From Bacteroidota bacterium (GTDB taxonomy: Bacteria > Bacteroidota > Bacteroidia > Sphingobacteriales > Sphingobacteriaceae): 64,000 bases of DNA. Position numbers and translations under genes: made by a program. The stretch covers positions 1 to 64,000 of the forward strand of contig JAHJVW010000128.1 of NCBI GenBank assembly GCA_018828585.1, written 5' to 3'. Under the pieces are notes generated by a model, which was given only the letters and a program-made list of their open reading frames with translations, did no database searches and had not been told where the DNA came from. Positions 54,264 through 62,737 of the stretch are shown piece by piece (position 1 is the stretch's first letter; every line of letters begins with the position of its first letter).

Positions 54264-55877
54264 GTGAAAAAACCATCTGTTTATATCGTCCTATTTTGCT
54301 CTCTTTTGCTATTTTCTTGCGCAAGTTTGCAGCAACCTCAAGGCGGACCAAAAGATATGCTAGCGCCAAAAGTTTTAGAAGAGTCTCCAAAAAATTTAAG
54401 CACCAATTTTAAAGGAGATAAGATTGATATCACTTTTGATGAATATTTTAAACTGTCAAGTGAATTTACTGAGATCAGTATCTCCCCGTCTTTAGAAATT
54501 ACACCAGTCTATAAAATAAAGAAAAAAGTTTTAGAAATAGTATTCAAAGATTCTCTTGAAAAAAACACCACTTACACCATAAACTTTGGAAAGGCAATTC
54601 AGGATGTTAATGAGTCTAACGTCTTAAAAAATTACAGTTATGTTTTTGCTACTGGGCCTGTCTTAGATTCGCTACAGATAAGTGGAACAATTATTAGCTC
54701 TAACGATATTAAGCCTGTTAAAGATGCAACAGCTTTTCTTTTTCATATAGAACAAGATACTTTATTCGGAAAAAAGAAATCATCACTTTTTACGACAACA
54801 GATAGTGCCGGTCATTTTAGTCTTAAAAATTTAAAAGAGGGAAAGTATACCATTTATGGACTGAAAGAAGCTAATCCTGACAGAATTTACAATTCACCAA
54901 ATGAGGAAATTGCTTTTTTGAGAGATCCTATAAATTTAGTAAAAGATACTTCTGATATTATATTAAAATTATTTAAAGGAATTCCCGAACGACTTAGAAT
55001 ACTTGATAAAAAGATAGAAAAGGACGGTAGAATAACCTACATTTTTAATAAACCCATTAAAAAACCTTCGATTACTTTTATAGACCCAATAAATCTGAAA
55101 GATCCTATTATTAATTTTTCTAACAAAGGCGACACCGCATCGGTTTGGTTGAGAAGTTATGATTTTGATTCGCTTAAAGTAGCTATTAACTCTGACAAGG
55201 TAGCCCTAGATACTATTAAACTGACCAGAAGTAAAAAGGATACTTATGAGAGAACCATTTTATTTAGTAATAATTTATCTGGTGGGAAAATAACACCTGG
55301 AAAATCTTTACAACTGACTTTTAATTTACCTATTGAAAATATCAGCAAGCAGTCTGTAGAGTTGCTAGAAGATTCTATTCCAAAAACTGGATTTGTCATC
55401 AATCAATTAAGTCAATCAAATCTGGTTTATACCGTATCATATCCATGGAAAATAAAAAAACTATACACCCTGAAATTCAATGAAGGAGCAATTAAAGACA
55501 TTTACAATACGGCTAACAAGCCACTTAAATTAGATTTTGAATTAGACGAAGTAGAAAATTATGGCAATCTTTCCTTAAATATTGTTAAAGAAGACAGTAC
55601 AAAAACCTATATTCTTCAATTGTTTAATTCAGCCAAAAACCTTTATAAAGAAGAAATAATTAAAGAAAATAAAACTATTATTTTTAATAATATCCCTATT
55701 AGCAAATATACATTGAGAGTTATTGAGGATGCTAATAATAACGGTGAATTTGACACTGGAAATGTGAAGCTAAAAACTCAACCTGAAAAAGTTTGGTTTT
55801 TTGATAAGGAAATTATTACAAGGGCTAACTGGGATAGGGAGGAGAAAATTATTATTCCTAAAAAATTTTCTGATTAA
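54264..55877 (+). CDS. Ig-like domain (Big_5) lipoprotein
   Basis: The 537-aa product begins with a GTG start, a signal peptide with lipobox LLFSC and a stretch KDMLAPKVLEESP. An Ig-like Big_5 domain follows (about residues 35-135), with DITFDEYFKLS and NTTYTINFGKAI, and later beta-rich repeats include a carboxypeptidase-regulatory-like segment (GHFSLKNLKEGKYTIYG). It is probably attached to the outer membrane. The function is unknown. It follows mnmG on the same strand and ends close to the convergent carbonic anhydrase gene. Confidence 0.82.
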   Translation: MKKPSVYIVLFCSLLLFSCASLQQPQGGPKDMLAPKVLEESPKNLSTNFKGDKIDITFDEYFKLSSEFTEISISPSLEITPVYKIKKKVLEIVFKDSLEKNTTYTINFGKAIQDVNESNVLKNYSYVFATGPVLDSLQISGTIISSNDIKPVKDATAFLFHIEQDTLFGKKKSSLFTTTDSAGHFSLKNLKEGKYTIYGLKEANPDRIYNSPNEEIAFLRDPINLVKDTSDIILKLFKGIPERLRILDKKIEKDGRITYIFNKPIKKPSITFIDPINLKDPIINFSNKGDTASVWLRSYDFDSLKVAINSDKVALDTIKLTRSKKDTYERTILFSNNLSGGKITPGKSLQLTFNLPIENISKQSVELLEDSIPKTGFVINQLSQSNLVYTVSYPWKIKKLYTLKFNEGAIKDIYNTANKPLKLDFELDEVENYGNLSLNIVKEDSTKTYILQLFNSAKNLYKEEIIKENKTIIFNNIPISKYTLRVIEDANNNGEFDTGNVKLKTQPEKVWFFDKEIITRANWDREEKIIIPKKFSD

Positions 55878-55878
55878 T

Positions 55879-55908
55879 CTTTAGTAGTATTATTCCTAAT
55901 ACCTAAAG
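55879..55908. terminator. Weak convergent hairpin
   Basis: CTTTAG and CTAAAG, with inner GTATT and AATAC, form a bulged stem between the convergent genes ending at 55877 and 55910. There is no strong T-run, so termination here is uncertain. Confidence 0.35.
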
Positions 55909-55909
55909 C

Positions 55910-56419
55910 TTATTTAAACCAACCCGAATACATTACATAGTTGTGAGGAAGCTTTTTCAACATTTCCTTTTGTTCCTCTGTTAGCGGCTTAATTTTCTTC
56001 GCTGGGACACCTGCGTATAAATATCCCGATTCACAAATAGTGTTCTCTAGAACAACAGCTCCTGCAGCAATAATGACGAATTCATTAACCATTGCATGGT
56101 CCATTACAATTGCTCCCATACCGATCAAAACGTGGTCTTTCAAAGTGCAACCATGAACCAAAGCATTATGTCCAATAGATACATAACTCCCAATAGTGGT
56201 TGCCGCTTTTAAATAAGTGGCGTGGATAACTGCACCGTCTTGAATATTTGTAAAGTCTCCAATTTTAATAAAATTTACATCTCCACGAATAACTGCGTTA
56301 AACCAAACTGAACAATTGTTCCCCATAGAAACATCGCCAATAATCGTACAATTCTCAGCAATGAAACAATCTGTTCCCCATGATGGATTTTTATCCTCAA
56401 CTGGTAAAATAAGTGCCAT
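55910..56419 (-). CDS. Gamma-carbonic anhydrase family protein
   Basis: The 169-aa left-handed beta-helix protein has hexapeptide repeats with metal-binding His in VIHATY, GHNALVHGC and so forth. The RGDVNFIKIGDFTNIQDG segment is typical of the gamma-class carbonic anhydrase/YrdA group. Whether it is a true carbonic anhydrase or only a family member is not certain. Its start overlaps nadB by 1 bp, so the two genes form a unit. Confidence 0.9.
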   Translation of the reverse strand: MALILPVEDKNPSWGTDCFIAENCTIIGDVSMGNNCSVWFNAVIRGDVNFIKIGDFTNIQDGAVIHATYLKAATTIGSYVSIGHNALVHGCTLKDHVLIGMGAIVMDHAMVNEFVIIAAGAVVLENTICESGYLYAGVPAKKIKPLTEEQKEMLKKLPHNYVMYSGWFK

Positions 56420-58014
56420 TATAAAATAGTATCTGTTAATGTTTCTTGGTGATTTGGATAATCTGTTGTATAGTGTAAACCCCTACTCTCTTTACGTTCC
56501 ATTGCTGATTTAATGACAATGTAAGAAACTTGAATGAGGTTTCTTAATTCACAAAGTTTTACAGATAATTTTGTCTTCTTATAGAAATCTTCAGTTTCCT
56601 CATACAAGAGACCTAATCTCCTCATTGCTCTCTCTAATCTGAAATCAGAACGAACGATTCCTACATAATCACTCATCATCTTTTGCATTTCGCGAATGTT
56701 ATGGGTAACTAAAATGTCTTCATTAGAAAGTTGGGTGTTTTTATCGTTCCAGTCTGGTATATTTTCAGGAATATTGAATTCACTTAACCTATCTTTTGCA
56801 TCTAAATATATACGATGCGCAAAAACTAGTGCCTCTAGTAAAGAATTGGAAGCCAATCGATTAGCACCATGCAAACCTGTTGAAGTTACTTCCCCACAAG
56901 CATACAATCTTTTTATGGAAGACTGGCCATTTTCATCAACCATTACGCCACCACACATATAATGACAAGCTGGTGTAACTGGTATCATATCTTTGGTCAT
57001 ATCTAACCCAATTGACAAGCATTTAGCATAAATATTAGGAAAATGAATTAACAAATCTTCCTTTTTACGATGTCGAATATCTAGATAAACAAAGTCATCT
57101 CCAGACTTTTTCATCTCATTATCAATAGCTCTTGCAACAATATCGCGTGGAGCTAAAGATCCACGCTCATCGTATTCATACATAAACTCTACACCGTCTT
57201 TTCTTTTTAAGACACCACCAAAACCTCTAACCGCTTCGGAAATTAAAAAAGAGGGATATTCTCCAGGATTATACAAAGCAGTTGGGTGAAACTGGATAAA
57301 TTCCATATTTCTAATTTTTGCTTTTGCCCGATATGCCATAGCAACACCATCACCTGTGGCAATTGTTGGATTAGTAGTAGAGCTATAAATATGACCAGCA
57401 CCTCCGGCTGCTAATAATGTAACCTTAGATAGAAATTTATCAATTTTACCTGTTTTAGTATCTAAGGCGTAAGCTCCGTAACATTCAATATCATTAGAAT
57501 GGCGATTTACAAAATCGCCTAAATGGTGTTGCGTAATTAAATCAACCACAAAATAGTGTGACAACAATTCTATATTAGTATTCTCATGTATTTCAGCCAA
57601 TAAGGATCTTTCTATCTCAAAACCCGTTATATCTTTATAATGAAGTACCCGATGTTCTGAATGTCCACCTTCTTTAGCTAAATCATAAACTCCACCTTTG
57701 GTTTTATCAAAGTTTGCACCATACTCAATAATCTCATTAATACGGGCAGGACCTTCCCTTACAACAACTTCAACAACCAATTTATCACAAAGACCGTCTC
57801 CTGCTATTAAAGTATCTTGTATATGCTTGTCAAACGAATCATCCTTTTTATCCACAACAACTGCTACTCCACCTTGAGCATACTTAGTGTTAGATTCATC
57901 CTCATTAGATTTTGTAACTATCAGAACCTTACCATATTGTGCAGCCTTAATGGCAAAACTAAGACCAGCTATTCCAGATCCTATTACTAAGAAATCAACA
58001 TTTTTTATTTTCAT
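56419..58014 (-). CDS. nadB: L-aspartate oxidase
   Basis: NadB oxidises L-aspartate to iminoaspartate, the first step of de novo NAD synthesis. The 531-aa flavoprotein has the FAD motif GSGIAGLSFAIKA, the TKYAQGGVAVV loop and the catalytic segment HPTALYNPG with the conserved Arg in APRDIVARAID. It is divergent from nadA across a 440-bp gap. The pair makes quinolinate together; nadC is not in the window. Confidence 0.95.
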   Translation of the reverse strand: MKIKNVDFLVIGSGIAGLSFAIKAAQYGKVLIVTKSNEDESNTKYAQGGVAVVVDKKDDSFDKHIQDTLIAGDGLCDKLVVEVVVREGPARINEIIEYGANFDKTKGGVYDLAKEGGHSEHRVLHYKDITGFEIERSLLAEIHENTNIELLSHYFVVDLITQHHLGDFVNRHSNDIECYGAYALDTKTGKIDKFLSKVTLLAAGGAGHIYSSTTNPTIATGDGVAMAYRAKAKIRNMEFIQFHPTALYNPGEYPSFLISEAVRGFGGVLKRKDGVEFMYEYDERGSLAPRDIVARAIDNEMKKSGDDFVYLDIRHRKKEDLLIHFPNIYAKCLSIGLDMTKDMIPVTPACHYMCGGVMVDENGQSSIKRLYACGEVTSTGLHGANRLASNSLLEALVFAHRIYLDAKDRLSEFNIPENIPDWNDKNTQLSNEDILVTHNIREMQKMMSDYVGIVRSDFRLERAMRRLGLLYEETEDFYKKTKLSVKLCELRNLIQVSYIVIKSAMERKESRGLHYTTDYPNHQETLTDTIL

Positions 58015-58454
58015 AATTTCTATTTACACACTTATATAATTTTATGTGTATAAAGTACTTAAAGGTGTTAATTATAGGTGAGCAAATTATCAAAAGTTTT
58101 AATAAATGTGAATAACCTTGATTAATGTTATAACACACTTAAATTTTTCAATTACTTACTACAAGTATTAGTATAAGTAGTTAACTTTTCTAAAATTAAA
58201 TCGATTAACGGTATAAAATTTTAAAATAATTTTTGCTTTTTAAAATACTCCTGATAATCAGTGTGATAATATTAAATTAATGTTAATAAAATGTTAGCCT
58301 TATTTAAATTTTGATATTTCAAACAAAAATAGAGCAAACTTATACACCAAACTAACACCTTAATAAATAATAAGTTCTTCTAATAAAGTAAATTGTTTGT
58401 TATTAAATTAGTGGATAAAGCTAATTTTGAATTGTTAAATTTGTTCAACGAAAA
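58015..58454. other. Candidate replication origin (oriC) between nadB and nadA
   Basis: This AT-rich 440-bp gap has no gene. It holds two perfect DnaA boxes on the same strand, TGTGTATAA (58045-58053) and TGTGAATAA (58107-58115), both matching TTATNCACA on the reverse strand. Two more have one mismatch: TTATACACC (58340-58348) and AGTGGATAA (58410-58418). Between them are AT-only tracts such as TTTAAATTTTGATATT that could serve as an unwinding element. parS sequences lie 5.8 kb to the left and 0.9 kb to the right. dnaA and dnaN are not in the window, so the call rests on motifs alone. Confidence 0.5.
58436..58443 (+). promoter_or_regulatory. Candidate -7 promoter element of nadA
   Basis: TAAATTTG fits TANNTTTG and ends 11 bp before the nadA ATG. 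There is no good -33 element. It lies at the edge of the candidate origin region. Confidence 0.35.
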
Positions 58455-59447
58455 ATGAATATAGCAGAGGAAATTAATTTAAAAGGTTTTGTTGATGAAG
58501 CCATCAGTCCAACTTTAGATCTTTTTAGTGAAATTGAAAAGTTAAAAAAAGAAAAGAACGCAGTTATTCTAGCGCATTACTATCAAGAAACTGATATACA
58601 AGATATTGCAGATTATATAGGTGATAGTTTAGGATTATCGCAAGAAGCTGCTAAAACAGATGCTAAGGTGATAGTTTTTGCTGGAGTACATTTTATGGCC
58701 GAAACGGCAAAGATTTTATCTCCAGATAAAAAGGTTTTATTACCTGATAGTAAAGCAGGTTGTTCACTTTCTGATAGTTGCCCACCTCATTTATTTAAAA
58801 AATTTAAAGAGAAATATCCAGATCATTTAGTAATTACTTATGTAAATTGTACTGCAGAGTTAAAAGCTTTGAGTGATATTGTTTGTACCTCGAGTAATGC
58901 TGTTCAAATTGTAGAATCATTACCTAAAGATCAGAAAATAATATTCGGACCTGATAAAAATTTAGGTGCTTACGTGATAAAGAAAACAGGACGCGATATG
59001 GTATTGTGGAATGGTGCATGTATGGTTCATGAAATATTTGCCCGAGAAAAAATATTTAAATTAAAACAAAGACATCCAAATGCTAAATTTATTGCACATC
59101 CTGAGTGTGAGGAGGTTGTGTTAGAAATGGCTGATTATATTGGTTCTACAACTGGATTATTAAAATATACGATCAACAATCCTGCAAAAGAATTTATAGT
59201 TGCAACCGAGTCAGGTATTATCCACCAAATGGAAAAATCAAATCCTGATAAAACTTTCATCCCAGCTCCACCCAATAACAGTTGTGCTTGTAACGATTGT
59301 CCACACATGAAACGCAATACTTTAGAAAAGCTTTACTTATGTTTAAAAAATGAGCTGCCAGAAGTTGATGTTCCACGTGAAATAATTGAAAAGGCAAGGA
59401 AACCCATTGAGCGAATGTTAGAAATTTCTGCTAAATTAGGTTTGTAA
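58455..59447 (+). CDS. nadA: Quinolinate synthase
   Basis: NadA condenses iminoaspartate with dihydroxyacetone phosphate to quinolinate. The 330-aa [4Fe-4S] enzyme has the [11 protein letters not shown] start, Cys ligands in [11 protein letters not shown] and WNGACMVHE, and a terminal CACNDCPHM. Tyr and His active-site residues are present. It is divergent from nadB. A parS-like sequence with one mismatch (59369-59384) is encoded in frame as V-P-R-E near its C-terminus. Confidence 0.96.
   Translation: MNIAEEINLKGFVDEAISPTLDLFSEIEKLKKEKNAVILAHYYQETDIQDIADYIGDSLGLSQEAAKTDAKVIVFAGVHFMAETAKILSPDKKVLLPDSKAGCSLSDSCPPHLFKKFKEKYPDHLVITYVNCTAELKALSDIVCTSSNAVQIVESLPKDQKIIFGPDKNLGAYVIKKTGRDMVLWNGACMVHEIFAREKIFKLKQRHPNAKFIAHPECEEVVLEMADYIGSTTGLLKYTINNPAKEFIVATESGIIHQMEKSNPDKTFIPAPPNNSCACNDCPHMKRNTLEKLYLCLKNELPEVDVPREIIEKARKPIERMLEISAKLGL
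59369..59384. other. parS-like site 3, one mismatch, in nadA
   Basis: TGTTCCACGTGAAATA differs from the parS consensus only at position 15 (C to T). It is in frame as V-P-R-E-I. With sites 1 and 2 it flanks the candidate origin on both sides. Confidence 0.55.
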
Positions 59448-59566
59448 ACCTGAAACTTTTTAAAGGGTTTTAGTATATATATTTTTATAATCCTAAGCTA
59501 TATAAATAGCAAACTAAAAGAACAAAAAAAAAGGGATGTCGATTCAATATTTAATGCGAACTGTCT

Positions 59567-61141
59567 ATGAAACAATTATTTTTATTGATTTTTATAGTAG
59601 AAATATTTACCGCCTGTCTATCCACAAAACAGTATAATTCAAAAATAAAAGCTAAGCATGCACCTGAAGAGTTAAAGCGTGATTTAGATATTATTAAAAA
59701 CTCTTTAGAAGAGGCACATCCAGGAGTTTATTGGTATATATCTAAACCTAATTTAGATTTTAAATTCGATAGTGTAAAAAATCTGTTAACAGATTCCTTA
59801 TCGAGCATAGAATTTTATAGAATGATTGCACCTGTTGTTGCAGCTGTAAAATGTGGACATACCCGATTGGTTTATCCTGGTATTAAACTAAGTAATTCAC
59901 AAAAAGATAGTATTAAAAATGAAGGTAAAGCACCATTATCTCAACTCTATTATTTTGTAGATAACGATAGAATTTATGTTCCATTTGTTAATGATAGGAA
60001 TTTCATAAAACCTATAAAAGGAGCAGAAATATTAGCTATTGACAGTGTTCCCTCATCAGAAATTATCAAACAAACTAAAAGACTATTTTCATCTGATGGT
60101 TATAATAAAACCTTTTATAATCAAGTATTAGATCAGTCATTTGCAGCGTATTATTATCTAAAATACACTAGAAAAGATTCTTCATTACTTACTTTGAAAA
60201 AAGCGGATAGCACCTATAACTATTATATAAAAACCATTAAACCTCAAAAGCGCAAAGAAAAACCAAAGATTTTATCAGCTGAAGAAAATAAAAAGGATAA
60301 GGAGCAGAAAAAGTTGGCTAATAAAATTAAGAATAGAAACAGGTATAAAGGAATAGATAGTGAAGGTAAGTCAATTTTAAACTTAAGTTACGATTCAATT
60401 GTAAATAATACCGCTATCATTAAAGTAAAAAGCTTCTCTTTCGATCACTCTAACTTTCATCGATTTTTTAGAGAAAGCTTTAAAGAAATCAAAGAGAAAC
60501 AGATCCAAAATGTAATTTTAGATTTAAGAGACAACGGGGGTGGAAATTTAATGAGTTGTAATCTACTATTTAGGTATTTATATAATCAACCACATCAATA
60601 CACAGGGAGAGCATACATTAAAAATCTAAATTTCGAAAATTCTAAATATTTAGATGATCCATTATTTTATAAAGTTTTAGGAAAAGTTTTTTATCCATCT
60701 TTTTGGTTGGCCTCTCAAATTTTAACCAGAAAAGATAGTATAGGGAAATACACTTATATTCTGACTGGTCGTTCTATTAAACCTAAAAAGTATGTTTACA
60801 ACAAAAACTTAACTGTTTTAATAAATGGGTATTCTTTTTCTGCGACTTCGCTTTTATCGGCAAACTTGCAGCAGGTTAACCGTGGAACTTTTATCGGCGA
60901 AGAAACAGGCGGTGGGTATAATAAATGTACAGCTGGAAGTATCCCCTTTCTCGTTTTACCAGAGACAAAATTAAAACTTCGCTTACCTTTAAAAGTGATA
61001 CAAACCGTTAAACAAAGACTTTTAGAAGGTAGAGGTGTTTTTCCAGAATATCCCGTAGAAGAAAATTTCATAGATGTTTTAAATAAAAGGGATAGATATC
61101 TAGAAAAAGCGAGAGAGTTGATTAAGGTTAACAGTAGATGA
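59567..61141 (+). CDS. S41 family peptidase, lipoprotein
   Basis: The 524-aa protein has a signal peptide with lipobox FTACLS and a C-terminal S41-type (Tsp/CtpA-like) protease domain. The catalytic Ser is in INGYSFSATS, and LDLRDNGGGN is the conserved loop. Before it lies a helical N-terminal region with HPGVYWY. An unusual lysine-rich insert (KPQKRKEKPKILSAEENKKD and following) separates the two. It is likely on the cell envelope. The gene is alone with its own spacer. The substrate is unknown. Confidence 0.88.
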   Translation: MKQLFLLIFIVEIFTACLSTKQYNSKIKAKHAPEELKRDLDIIKNSLEEAHPGVYWYISKPNLDFKFDSVKNLLTDSLSSIEFYRMIAPVVAAVKCGHTRLVYPGIKLSNSQKDSIKNEGKAPLSQLYYFVDNDRIYVPFVNDRNFIKPIKGAEILAIDSVPSSEIIKQTKRLFSSDGYNKTFYNQVLDQSFAAYYYLKYTRKDSSLLTLKKADSTYNYYIKTIKPQKRKEKPKILSAEENKKDKEQKKLANKIKNRNRYKGIDSEGKSILNLSYDSIVNNTAIIKVKSFSFDHSNFHRFFRESFKEIKEKQIQNVILDLRDNGGGNLMSCNLLFRYLYNQPHQYTGRAYIKNLNFENSKYLDDPLFYKVLGKVFYPSFWLASQILTRKDSIGKYTYILTGRSIKPKKYVYNKNLTVLINGYSFSATSLLSANLQQVNRGTFIGEETGGGYNKCTAGSIPFLVLPETKLKLRLPLKVIQTVKQRLLEGRGVFPEYPVEENFIDVLNKRDRYLEKARELIKVNSR

Positions 61142-61195
61142 AATCTATCATTCCAATAAAATTTAGCATTTTTGTAATCAAAAAATCGAATAAAG

Positions 61196-62245
61196 ATGTT
61201 TGAGCAAACAGAAAAGACTGAGATCCAAAAATTAGGTGAATTTGGTTTAATTGACCATTTGACAAAACATATCCAAATCAAAAATAAAAGTACTACAAAA
61301 GGTGTGGGTGATGATGCGGCAGTACTAGATTTTAGTGGAAAAAAGATCTTGATTTCTACTGATATGTTGCTAGAAGGAATTCATTTTGACTTAGCTTTTA
61401 CACCATTAAAGCATTTGGGTTATAAAGCAATCCAAGTGAACCTTAGTGACATTTATGCCATGAATGGTATTGCTTCTCAGGTTACTGTTTCCTTAGGTTT
61501 TTCCAGCAAATTTCCTTTAGAAGCTATTGAAGAATTATACGCTGGTATGTTATTGGCTTGTGAAAAATTCAATGTGGACTTAGTAGGCGGCGACACGACT
61601 TCTTCCCGCCAAGGCTTAGTGATTTCTGTAACCAGCATAGGCTATGCCGAAGAAAAGGACATTGTGTATAGAGATGGAGCTGAGGAAGGGGATTTGATAT
61701 GTGTTTCGGGAGATTTAGGAGGGGCTTATGTAGGATTACAATTACTAGAAAGAGAAAAACAAGTTTTTTTAAGTAACCCAAACATTCAGCCTGATTTAGA
61801 AGGGAAAGATTACATCGTTGAAAGACAATTAAAACCTGAGGCTAGATTAGATATTGTGGATTTATTAAATAAAATGGGGATTAAGCCAACAGCTATGATT
61901 GATGTTTCAGATGGTTTAGCTTCTGAAATTTTACACATTACGCGTCAATCAAAAAAAGGATGTAAAATATATGAGGAGAAAATCCCTTTAGACCCAATGA
62001 CCGTGGAAACGGCTAGGGAATTTGGTTTAGACCCAACCGTTTGTGCATTGAATGGCGGCGAAGATTATGAGCTTTTGTTTACTATCAAGCAAGCTGATTA
62101 TGACCGCATGAAGCATGATGTAGATATTTCAATCATAGGATATATTACAGAAGAAAGTGCTGGTAATTATTTGATTACAAAAGCAGGAAATATCCACGAA
62201 TTGAAAGCACAAGGCTGGAATGCATTTACTTCAACACAAAGTTAA
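61196..62245 (+). CDS. thiL: Thiamine-monophosphate kinase
   Basis: ThiL phosphorylates thiamine monophosphate to the active diphosphate. The 349-aa protein has the AIR-synthase-like fold with GVGDDAAVLD, STDMLLEGIHFDL, LVGGDTTSS and MIDVSDGLASE. It starts 54 bp after the S41 gene. There is no visible TPP riboswitch upstream. It precedes the MaoC-like gene by 4 bp. Confidence 0.93.
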   Translation: MFEQTEKTEIQKLGEFGLIDHLTKHIQIKNKSTTKGVGDDAAVLDFSGKKILISTDMLLEGIHFDLAFTPLKHLGYKAIQVNLSDIYAMNGIASQVTVSLGFSSKFPLEAIEELYAGMLLACEKFNVDLVGGDTTSSRQGLVISVTSIGYAEEKDIVYRDGAEEGDLICVSGDLGGAYVGLQLLEREKQVFLSNPNIQPDLEGKDYIVERQLKPEARLDIVDLLNKMGIKPTAMIDVSDGLASEILHITRQSKKGCKIYEEKIPLDPMTVETAREFGLDPTVCALNGGEDYELLFTIKQADYDRMKHDVDISIIGYITEESAGNYLITKAGNIHELKAQGWNAFTSTQS

Positions 62246-62249
62246 TAAC

Positions 62250-62708
62250 ATGGTTACAATTAATAATTATGAAGAGTTTGAAGCCTATTTAGGTAAAGAA
62301 ATGGGAGTATCTGAATGGCATAGAATTGAGCAGCCTCAAATCAATTTATTTGCTAATGCGACCTTAGATCATCAATGGATTCATACTGATGCTGAAAGAG
62401 CAGCAACAGAAAGTCCTTTTCAAAAAACAATTGCGCATGGTTATTTGACGCTTTCTTTGATTCCGTTTTTATGGAAACAAATTGTGAGTATTCAAAATCT
62501 TAAAATGGAAATCAACTACGGAATTGAAAAATTAAGGTTTGCCCAAGCCGTAACGGTTGATAGTGAAGTAAGGTTAAAAGTTAAATTGACATCAATAGCC
62601 AATTTAAGAGGCGTAACTAAAGCAAATATTGGTATTGAATTAGAAGTGAAAGATCAAAAAAAGCCAGCGTTTTCTGGTGAGGTTGTTTTCTTATATCATT
62701 TTATTTAA
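62250..62708 (+). CDS. MaoC-like (R)-specific hydratase family protein
   Basis: The 152-aa hot-dog fold protein has the hydratase motif with NLFANATLDHQWIHTD (Asp/His active site) and AHGYLTLSL. These fit the MaoC/PhaJ-like group that hydrates enoyl thioesters. I moved the start from 62220 to the ATG at 62250 (MVTINNYEEF). It is 4 bp after thiL, so co-transcribed, although the functions are unrelated. The acyl substrate is unknown. Confidence 0.9.
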   Translation: MVTINNYEEFEAYLGKEMGVSEWHRIEQPQINLFANATLDHQWIHTDAERAATESPFQKTIAHGYLTLSLIPFLWKQIVSIQNLKMEINYGIEKLRFAQAVTVDSEVRLKVKLTSIANLRGVTKANIGIELEVKDQKKPAFSGEVVFLYHFI

Positions 62709-62737
62709 TAGCTTTAGTATCATTTTACTTTAATGTC

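Noticed and set aside
61142-61195. TPP riboswitch upstream of thiL
   Set aside because: The spacer is only 54 bp and lacks the conserved TPP aptamer segments.
60796-61281. 161-aa minus-strand ORF opposite the S41 protease gene
   Set aside because: It is fully antisense to a well-supported protease and the start of thiL, with no recognisable domain or signal; it is a shadow frame.
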